From JAJKIP01 sp040509055 (GTDB lineage Bacteria; Bacteroidota; Bacteroidia; Chitinophagales; Chitinophagaceae), in the NCBI GenBank assembly GCA_040509055.1, contig JBEVLT010000246.1:1-13473 (forward strand): a stretch of DNA of 13,473 nt, given 5' to 3'. Below, in pieces: positions 1-5,776 of this stretch; position 1 is the first letter of the stretch; each line of letters opens with the position of its first letter. The notes beneath the pieces were generated by a model. That model saw nothing but the letters and a program-made list of their open reading frames with translations, did no database searches and was not told the DNA's origin. The position numbers and the translations under genes are program-made.

Positions 1-194
1 TGGACTGGTTCAAAATTGGCTTCTCCCCGCGCAAAGCAAACATCACCGTGTACCTGATCGACCTGCAGCGGCATGCCGATAATCTCCTGAAACTGGGCAA
101 ACACAAGACCGGCGGCGGTTGCCTGTACATCAACAAGCTGGCAGACGTGGATAGGAAAGTGCTGGAAAAGATCATTGCTGCGGCAGCGAAATAA
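1..194 (+). CDS. DUF1801 / YdhG-like domain protein, C-terminal fragment
   Basis: Only the last 63 codons are in the window (frame starting at base 3, stop TAA at 192-194); the start lies to the left. The fragment reads DWFKIGFSPRKANITVYLID at its N-terminal end and continues with LLKLGKHKTGGGCLYINKL and VDRKVLEKII. The pattern GFSPRK..., then L..LGKHKTG..CLYI..L.DVD..VL..II is the typical C-terminal half of DUF1801 proteins, small cytoplasmic proteins related to the YdhG fold with no well-defined biochemical role. It has no signal peptide in the visible part and no apparent link to the glycan operon. It is separated from the next gene by 77 bp that hold a candidate promoter, so it probably belongs to a different transcription unit. 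Confidence 0.8.
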   Translation, partial: DWFKIGFSPRKANITVYLIDLQRHADNLLKLGKHKTGGGCLYINKLADVDRKVLEKIIAAAAK

Positions 195-220
195 AGAACA
201 CCCTTTGTCGCTAACAGTAT

Positions 221-255
221 TTCGCAGATTCACTATTTTACTATTCATACATTTG
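221..255 (+). promoter_or_regulatory. Candidate Bacteroidota sigma-ABfr promoter
   Basis: TACATTTG at 248-255 matches the Bacteroidota -7 consensus TAnnTTTG exactly. Upstream, TTCG at 221-224 is a poor match to the -33 TTTG element at about the right distance (23 bp). The -7 element ends 16 bp before the ATG at 272, implying a very short leader. It would drive the three-gene + strand unit. The -7 match is seen directly; promoter function is inferred. Confidence 0.45.
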
Positions 256-271
256 CGCCAGACACCACTCT

Positions 272-1114
272 ATGATACGAAGAATAATAACGACACTGTC
301 CATACTCGTGCTGTCTGTGACGGCTGGTTATGGCCAGGCTTATGAACCCATGGACCTGGCAAAAAAGATATTCGCGAGGGACAGCCTGATCAACCCTGAA
401 CATTTCGCTACCGGGGAATATGCAGGGCACCCTAACGGCCAGGATCTGAACGATGGCACTTTCACCAAATTCACGTTGCTTGAGCAAACAGCTCAAAAAG
501 CAGTAATAGGTATGACTATCACCGACTCATCAGGACGGGGAATTGATACTTACCTGTATTTTAAAAAAGATACGACCTGGAAGATGAGCGCCTTCAGGTC
601 ATTGGCCATGACCGGCATAATCGAACAGATGAAGCTCGGCCTTGAACGCATGACGCCACAGGAAATTGACCAGGTCATCACCAAATCCAAAGACAATAAG
701 AAAGACGATTTCAGCATGTTTGCTTCGAGGGAAGAATATGATTACCTGTTAGGCAATGCGAGGCTGATCCTTGACCTGGATGAGAATATTATCCAACACT
801 TCAGGGCCAACCAGGCCGCATTTGAACGCATCAGGGACCTTGCGCTCCAACGGCTTGAAAATGAAAAACCGGAGAACAAAGGAGGTGCAGACCCCGCCGA
901 AGACCTGAAAACGGACTATCGAAAGCTATTCATCACGTCTGTTAAGGCTGGCAGATGTGATAATTGTGCCGACTTCCTGATCGGGGGCATGTTGGACAAT
1001 TCCGTTGGATACCTTTTTGTAAAGGACAAAAAAGACCTGCCCGAAATGGACGCTGATAACTTTATTGTGATAAAAGAGATCGGGAACGGCTGGTATCTTT
1101 ATAAGACCACCTGA
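272..1114 (+). CDS. Secreted protein of unknown function
   Basis: I do not recognise a family. The 280-residue product starts with a clear signal peptide (MIRRIITTLSILVLSVTAGYGQ, likely cut after about residue 20-22) and has no lipobox Cys, so it is probably periplasmic or exported. The rest is hydrophilic. Residues about 25-110 alternate short strands with charged loops, residues about 110-200 are rich in predicted helix, and the C-terminus holds a Cys pair (RCDNCADF) followed by YLFVKDKKDLPEMDADNF and a final GNGWYLYKTT. This C-terminal block resembles conserved tails of uncharacterised Bacteroidota proteins, but I cannot name a domain. It is the first gene of a + strand trio, 16 bp before the next gene and just behind a TAnnTTTG promoter match. 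No Shine-Dalgarno sequence is visible before the ATG, which is usual in this phylum. Confidence 0.8.
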   Translation: MIRRIITTLSILVLSVTAGYGQAYEPMDLAKKIFARDSLINPEHFATGEYAGHPNGQDLNDGTFTKFTLLEQTAQKAVIGMTITDSSGRGIDTYLYFKKDTTWKMSAFRSLAMTGIIEQMKLGLERMTPQEIDQVITKSKDNKKDDFSMFASREEYDYLLGNARLILDLDENIIQHFRANQAAFERIRDLALQRLENEKPENKGGADPAEDLKTDYRKLFITSVKAGRCDNCADFLIGGMLDNSVGYLFVKDKKDLPEMDADNFIVIKEIGNGWYLYKTT

Positions 1115-1130
1115 TACCAGAATAAAACTC

Positions 1131-1688
1131 ATGAAACACTGCGTCACCATACTATCGGTTCTTTTTTTTGCCGCCTGCGGCACAGGAGAAAGTTCTAAGG
1201 TCGCTTCTGTCACAGCATCAGCCAAAACGGATACCGTGAAGGTGCTGGCTACAACTATTTCCGCCCCGCTCAACGATTCGCTTCCGGGCGATGACCAGAT
1301 GGCCACCTATTTCGTGGTGATCGCCGATACCGGCCAGGATTATCCTGCCCTGCGCCAGGAAATGACAGACCTGAACCGGCAATTCATGATTCCTATCGAC
1401 ACGATGGGCCGTTCTTATAATGCGGTCAAAAACCTGATCGCATTGCCGGAAGATGACGAGGACGAGATCTATGCCGGCGATTATTTTCCGCGGCGCTTCC
1501 CTTCGGAAAACCTGAGCCTGGAATACCTGAGTGTATATAAAGATGGCGCAGGTGAAAAGACCATCGCGCTGGTGACCGGTATTTATAAAACCTCAAAAAA
1601 CGCGGACAGCGCCCGGTCTGTATTACAAAAAAACATACCCGGTGCCTTTGTGATAAAAGCTGATCTGTATATCGGCTGCATGCATTAA
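1131..1688 (+). CDS. Small lipoprotein with SPOR-like C-terminal region
   Basis: The 185-residue product begins MKHCVTILSVLFFAACG. The short hydrophobic stretch ending FFAAC gives a lipobox with Cys16 as the likely lipidated residue. A Ser/Thr/Ala-rich linker follows (about residues 18-45), then a compact domain. The domain begins YFVVIADTGQDYPALRQEM and ends with NADSARSVLQKNIPGAFVIKADLYIGCMH. The pattern of a helix with spaced Ala/Leu, then P.AFVIKA..Y.GC.H, resembles the C-terminal repeat of SPOR-like domains, which bind denuded peptidoglycan glycans in characterised members. The assignment here rests on pattern only. After Cys16 there is no acidic run of the type that sends Bacteroidota lipoproteins to the cell surface, so a periplasm-facing location is more likely. 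It lies 16 bp after the previous gene and 9 bp before the next. Confidence 0.75.
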   Translation: MKHCVTILSVLFFAACGTGESSKVASVTASAKTDTVKVLATTISAPLNDSLPGDDQMATYFVVIADTGQDYPALRQEMTDLNRQFMIPIDTMGRSYNAVKNLIALPEDDEDEIYAGDYFPRRFPSENLSLEYLSVYKDGAGEKTIALVTGIYKTSKNADSARSVLQKNIPGAFVIKADLYIGCMH

Positions 1689-1697
1689 AAACAATTT

Positions 1698-2411
1698 ATG
1701 CCGGCATTGCCTTTTTATATTCCCTTATTGTTTTTCCTTACAGCGGCTGCCACCCTTTTATTATTCGACCGGGCGGTCATTCATTCACAGGCGCTGCCCG
1801 GTAAAAAGGCCGGCTCTGTTTTTCTGGCTATGATTGCCTGGCTGGCAATCCAGGCAGCACTGGCCGTAAACCATGTGTACAGCGCTGACACCAGGTCCTT
1901 GCCTCCAAAGATCGTGCTGTTTGGCATAGCGCCTCCTGTATTGGTATTGATCCTGCTGTTTGCAACAAAGTCCGGTCGCCGGTTTATCGACCGGCTGCCG
2001 CTGCTCCGGCTGACCTGGCTGCATGCGATACGGATACCTGTTGAGATCGTTCTGTTGCTGCTGTTCATACACCAGGCAGTGCCGCAACTGATGACCTTTG
2101 AAGGCCGGAACTTCGATATCCTGGCCGGGTTGACAGCCCCATTTATTGCTTATTATGGTGTGAAAAAAGCAAGCTTACACAGGCGGCTGATCCTGGCCTG
2201 GAATTTTATCAGCCTGGCATTGCTGCTGAACATCGTGATCCATGCATTCCTTTCGGCACCGTCGCCTTTACAACGGCTTGCCTTTGACCGGCCGAATATC
2301 GCCATCCTGCATTTCCCGTTCAGCTGGCTGCCCACCTTCATCGTTCCGGTTGTCCTGTTCAGCCACCTGGCCGCCATCCGCCAGCTGATCCGCCGTCAAT
2401 CTTCAGACTGA
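1698..2411 (+). CDS. Seven-helix integral membrane protein, function unknown
   Basis: The 237-residue product is strongly hydrophobic, with about seven membrane segments near residues 5-23, 39-57, 71-90, 102-125, 138-154, 163-185 and 207-228. The motif HAIRIPVEIVLLLLF in the fourth helix, with charged Arg and Glu inside the membrane span, and the N-terminal IPLLFFLTAAATLLLFDRAV recall uncharacterised seven-helix proteins common in Bacteroidota. No catalytic or transport motif could be named. The C-terminus (IRQLIRRQSSD) is positively charged and probably cytoplasmic. The ATG at 1698 lies 9 bp after the previous stop, so the gene is likely co-transcribed as the last member of the + strand trio. 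It converges on the glycan operon with 35 bp between stop codons. Confidence 0.75.
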   Translation: MPALPFYIPLLFFLTAAATLLLFDRAVIHSQALPGKKAGSVFLAMIAWLAIQAALAVNHVYSADTRSLPPKIVLFGIAPPVLVLILLFATKSGRRFIDRLPLLRLTWLHAIRIPVEIVLLLLFIHQAVPQLMTFEGRNFDILAGLTAPFIAYYGVKKASLHRRLILAWNFISLALLLNIVIHAFLSAPSPLQRLAFDRPNIAILHFPFSWLPTFIVPVVLFSHLAAIRQLIRRQSSD

Positions 2412-2422
2412 TAGAAAACCGC

Positions 2423-2462
2423 AGGATGCTAACCCGGTGACACCGCCTACTCCGGGTATCCT
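2423..2462. terminator. Possible hairpin at the convergent gene ends
   Basis: ACCCGG (2432-2437) pairs with CCGGGT (2452-2457) across a 14-nt loop. The stem extends through AGGAT (2423-2427) and ATCCT (2458-2462), leaving a 4-nt bulge at 2428-2431. This gives 11 pairs in a place where two transcription units collide, so it could serve as a bidirectional terminator. There is no T-run on either side and the structure overlaps the last codons of the - strand gene, so intrinsic terminator function is uncertain. Confidence 0.3.
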
Positions 2463-3991
2463 ACTTCCGGCGGCTTGCCCGCATACACCACGCATTCCAG
2501 CCCCTGCAGCTCATACCCTGCCTTCGGGTTGGTGATCACTACCCGTACCGCATGTTTGGTATCAGCCAGCTGGTACCGCCAGAACAGCTCGTGTCGCCGG
2601 TCGAAGAAGGCGGTAGAGAGATCGGCTGATTCGATCTTTTGCCCGTCCACATACAGGTCGGCCAGTATCACATCGTCCGGCAGGTTAGGCCGCTTTGCCG
2701 CACGTCCGCGGATGACGAACCCGCTCCCGGTAAAGTCAAACCTGATCTCGTTGGAATCCACGCGCAGCCGGATCTTATCCGAAGGATACAACCCTTCAAA
2801 GCCCTGTTCCCAGCGCACCACCTGCGGCGCCTGTGTCCGGATTACTACATCCCGGTCACGCACCTGGCCGCCATTGCGGCGGATCAGCTCCAGCGCATGG
2901 CGGTAGCTCATGTCATACGCTTTATTCAGCGATACGGTGGTGTATTTGAAATCCATGTCTTCGATCTCCGACAGGCCCAGCTTCCAGTATGCCGGTATGT
3001 TTTTATACCCCATCATGGTGCCCAGCACGCCGCCTGCCGTGGAAGGGTTGCAGTCCGAGTCCTGCCCGGCCCGCGTAGCGATATCGAGGGTGCGGCTGTA
3101 ATCGCCATTGCCGTACAGCAGGCTCAGCACTACATAGGCCAGGTTCACCTTTGCATCGATATTGAAGGCCCGGAATACGCCTTCCGGGCACATGTCGCGG
3201 CCGGCCCATTTCTTTTGTATCTCAAACCAGGCCTGCTTCCAGTCAGCGGGATATTGCTTGTGCCAGCGGATCACATCGGCGATGCACCGGTGCAGCGGGC
3301 TTTGTTCCGGGATCAGCTTCAGCGCCCCGTACACGATAGCCTGCACGTCGGACGAAACAAAAGCCAGGCTGTACAGGGCGCCGACATATACGCCTCCATA
3401 CCAGCCTTCGCCATAAGTGATGATATGACCGATACGATCGTTAATGTCTGCTGATGTGTTGGGCATGCCGGGGCTCATCAATCCCGCATAATCCGCCTCG
3501 ATCAGGTAGCCGATATCATTGGCATGCGGGTTATGCAGCCAATGGCCCGATGGCCGGCCATGCAGGATGTTCCACCGGGCTGCCTGGTTCTGGTGCCAGA
3601 GGTTAAACCCTGTATGCGCAAAGGCCTGTGCAAAGGAATCTACCGGTGCATCCAGCCCCAGCCGGTCAAATACCTGCACAAATGAAAGGTCCATGTACAG
3701 GTCGTCGTACAGGCCGGCATTGTTGAGCATGTTCTCTTTAAGATAACCATCGTACCATTTGATCGGCTGCTGTGCGTCGATAAACGAGCCCTCGTACTGG
3801 AACTCGGTAGGTCCTCCAAAGGTGACGCCGATCGTTTGCCCGGCCCAGCCGCCTTTGATCTTGTCCAGCAGCGCTTCTTTGGAAAGGGTGACGCTGCCTT
3901 GTGAACGACCGGCAACGGCAATACCGCAAAACAGCAGAAACAGTATCCCCTTTAGCAGCATGCTGCCACTCAATTTAGTCGCTTGTTCCAT
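2447..3991 (-). CDS. Exported ADP-ribosylglycohydrolase-family protein B with C-terminal beta-rich domain
   Basis: This 514-residue protein belongs to the ADP-ribosylglycohydrolase (ARH/DraG) family by motif. GGWAGQTIGVTFGGPTEF (47-64) corresponds to the N-terminal Gly-rich and Glu segment, YDD (95-97) to the first metal site, LIEADYAGLMSPGMP (163-177) and GGVYVGAL (199-206) to the family core, and GQDSDCNPS (309-317) to the second metal site. Known members are binuclear Mg enzymes that cleave ADP-ribosyl bonds in the cytosol. This one has a signal peptide (hydrophobic residues about 12-27, ending AVAGRSQ) and lies in a glycan operon, so a glycan substrate is inferred. Residues about 380-514 form an added beta-rich domain (IRFDFTGSGFVIRGR, DLYVDGQKIES, HAVRVVITNP), possibly carbohydrate-binding. 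It is the last operon gene, 30 bp after sulfatase C. A start at Met11 (3961) would also keep the signal peptide. Confidence 0.85.
   Translation of the reverse strand: MEQATKLSGSMLLKGILFLLFCGIAVAGRSQGSVTLSKEALLDKIKGGWAGQTIGVTFGGPTEFQYEGSFIDAQQPIKWYDGYLKENMLNNAGLYDDLYMDLSFVQVFDRLGLDAPVDSFAQAFAHTGFNLWHQNQAARWNILHGRPSGHWLHNPHANDIGYLIEADYAGLMSPGMPNTSADINDRIGHIITYGEGWYGGVYVGALYSLAFVSSDVQAIVYGALKLIPEQSPLHRCIADVIRWHKQYPADWKQAWFEIQKKWAGRDMCPEGVFRAFNIDAKVNLAYVVLSLLYGNGDYSRTLDIATRAGQDSDCNPSTAGGVLGTMMGYKNIPAYWKLGLSEIEDMDFKYTTVSLNKAYDMSYRHALELIRRNGGQVRDRDVVIRTQAPQVVRWEQGFEGLYPSDKIRLRVDSNEIRFDFTGSGFVIRGRAAKRPNLPDDVILADLYVDGQKIESADLSTAFFDRRHELFWRYQLADTKHAVRVVITNPKAGYELQGLECVVYAGKPPEVGYPE
3840..3865. repeat. 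Direct repeat copy 1 within the ARH-like paralogues
   Basis: These 26 bases are identical to 7182-7207. Both copies encode the conserved DKIKGGWAG segment of the two paralogues, so the match reflects gene duplication and protein conservation. A second identical pair of 23 bases is at 2940-2962 and 6273-6295, encoding part of EDMDFKYT. These matches flank the sulfatase C gene. Confidence 0.85.
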
Positions 3992-4021
3992 GTGGTTCTT
4001 TTTATTGTTCCTGCTACAGTA

Positions 4022-5773
4022 TTACAGCTTCGTGATCCGTACATAATACGCGCCGCACAGGTCCTTGCCATCTTTGTCGCGAAACCAGGCCTGCAGCTGA
4101 TGCGCTCCTTTTTGCAGGGTAACGGTGGTACTCAGCTTCGTGGCGCCCGGCGTGCCGGCCAGGATAAGCTGTTCACCGCTATCCAGCACCAGGCTGCCTG
4201 CTGCGACCGGCAACGCCTTGCCTTCCCTGATCTTTGTGCCCCCGATAGCTACAGCCGGCCCGGCCCGTGTCATCTCCCTTTCCAGGTGAAAGGGCCAGCG
4301 GCTTAGCTCCACCTGGTAGGCGCCACCTTCATTTGCAAAAAGCTGCCAGCTGCCGCCACGGGGCGCACCCGCAGCCTGCGCTACACCCCATTGCGTATTG
4401 ATGCCGCCGGCACCCACCCAGCTGTTGGAATTGATGATGACCGGGTTTTCCTGCTTTGCCCCGATGATGATCGGTACCAGCTTATAGATCTCCGGTTGCA
4501 GGCCTGCCCACCAGGTTTCATAAAAGCCTTTCATTTTTTTCAGCACATCCGGGTGAGCCGTGGCAATATTATGAGCTTGTGCCGAATCGGTGGCGATATC
4601 ATACAATTCCGAATCGCCGACCAGCCGCCAGCTGTTCCATACCACGCAACTGTAATATTTTTCAGGCTTTTCCTTGCCGGTATATTGCACCACGAACATC
4701 CGGTCCTTTAATTTCTTTGCCTCCTGCAATACCGGCCGCAGGCTGATGCCGTCAAACGTCTTTTGCTTTATTTTAAACCCGAACAGGTCGATGAACGTAG
4801 GCAGCAGGTCGCGTACCGATGCGGCATAACCGATGCTACGCGGCAGCCCGATGGACCCCGATGGCCATTGAATGAAGCAGGCGGCCCGGTGACCGCCGTC
4901 ATAGGTGCTGGTCTTTTCACCGCGCATCCCGGCGTTGTACACCTTTACGCCGCCGGTACCACCGTTGTCGTTCATAAAGATGACGATGGTGTTTTCTTTC
5001 AGTCCTTTTTCGGTAAGCCATTGATCCAGCCGGGCCATGTTGCGGTCGATATTGCTGATCATGCCCAGGAAAGAAGCAGTCGCATCATCGCCTGCTTTGT
5101 CCCGGTAGCGCTTCGCGTCATCCTCCGGTGCATAGAAGGGCCCATGCGGCGCATTGAGCGGGATATAGGTAAAAAAGGGCTTGCCGCTTGTCCGTATATT
5201 ATCCATCCATTTCATCGCCTGGTCAAACCACAGGTCGGTGCAGTATTGCTCCGAGTATTTTATATCGAGGCTATCCATGTACCTCGTTTTGTAGTAATCG
5301 TTGTCGTACTCGATCTCCGACAGGAGCCCCCAGCCTTTTGTCCAGATGCTTTTCTGAAAACCACGGTCTATGGGCCGGTCGGGATAAGTATCGCCCAGGT
5401 GCCATTTGCCAAAGATGCCGGTATGATAGCCATTTTGACTAAACACTTCCGGCATGATCGTTACATCCCTCCTGACAATACCGCGCCCGGTGAGCACATT
5501 GCTGGCCTTGTTGTTCATAGCGGCCAGGCCGCTCATCAGCTCGCCCCTGGTAGGCGTGCACAGCGGCGTAACGTGAAAGTTGGTCAGCCGCACGCTTTCA
5601 TTGTACATCCGGTCCAGGGCCGGGGTCTGCAGCACCGGGTTGCCATGGCAGGAAAAATCGCCATAGCCCTGGTCGTCAGACAATACAATGATCACATTAG
5701 GCCGCCGGGCTGACTGGCCTGCAACGGATAGTGCGGCCAGCCCGCACAAAAGCATTAGCAGGATCGATCTCAT
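4022..5773 (-). CDS. Sulfatase C, family S1 type, Cys-type active site
   Basis: This is a 583-residue type I sulfatase that hydrolyses a sulfate ester, with a likely signal peptide (residues 1-20, ending SVAGQ). Visible catalytic set: Asp33-Asp34 (metal), Cys72 in CTPTR (72-76, becomes formylglycine) with Arg76, Lys123 and His125 in GKWHL, His210 in NAPH, Asp269-Asn270 in NDNGG, and Lys287 in MRGEKTSTYDGGHR. The residue after CTPTR is Gly, and the usual T-G of the signature is S-G (MSGL). Beyond the catalytic region, residues about 450-583 form an extra module (WVGAGGINTQW, GGAYQVELSRWPF, LQAWFRDKDGKD), a tail also seen in many Bacteroidota and planctomycete arylsulfatases and perhaps a beta-sandwich. 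The ATG follows the previous stop after 3 bases (TAATCTATG), suggesting translational coupling with ARH-like protein A. The sulfated position cannot be read from the sequence. Confidence 0.93.
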   Translation of the reverse strand: MRSILLMLLCGLAALSVAGQSARRPNVIIVLSDDQGYGDFSCHGNPVLQTPALDRMYNESVRLTNFHVTPLCTPTRGELMSGLAAMNNKASNVLTGRGIVRRDVTIMPEVFSQNGYHTGIFGKWHLGDTYPDRPIDRGFQKSIWTKGWGLLSEIEYDNDYYKTRYMDSLDIKYSEQYCTDLWFDQAMKWMDNIRTSGKPFFTYIPLNAPHGPFYAPEDDAKRYRDKAGDDATASFLGMISNIDRNMARLDQWLTEKGLKENTIVIFMNDNGGTGGVKVYNAGMRGEKTSTYDGGHRAACFIQWPSGSIGLPRSIGYAASVRDLLPTFIDLFGFKIKQKTFDGISLRPVLQEAKKLKDRMFVVQYTGKEKPEKYYSCVVWNSWRLVGDSELYDIATDSAQAHNIATAHPDVLKKMKGFYETWWAGLQPEIYKLVPIIIGAKQENPVIINSNSWVGAGGINTQWGVAQAAGAPRGGSWQLFANEGGAYQVELSRWPFHLEREMTRAGPAVAIGGTKIREGKALPVAAGSLVLDSGEQLILAGTPGATKLSTTVTLQKGAHQLQAWFRDKDGKDLCGAYYVRITKL

Positions 5774-5776
5774 AGA

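Noticed and set aside
195..2411. The left flank looks less GC-rich than the glycan operon, which could suggest that the operon was transferred.
   Set aside because: The impression comes from a few lines only and was not measured over whole genes. Without a genome average or integration signs it does not support a transfer claim.
4763..5713. A 316-codon + strand open frame opposite sulfatase C.
   Set aside because: It is antisense to a gene with all sulfatase motifs and its translation has no recognisable domain or start context. Long antisense frames are expected in this coding-dense sequence. The same applies to 9693-10568, 2639-3454, 6548-7213, 7496-8122 and 11101-11754.
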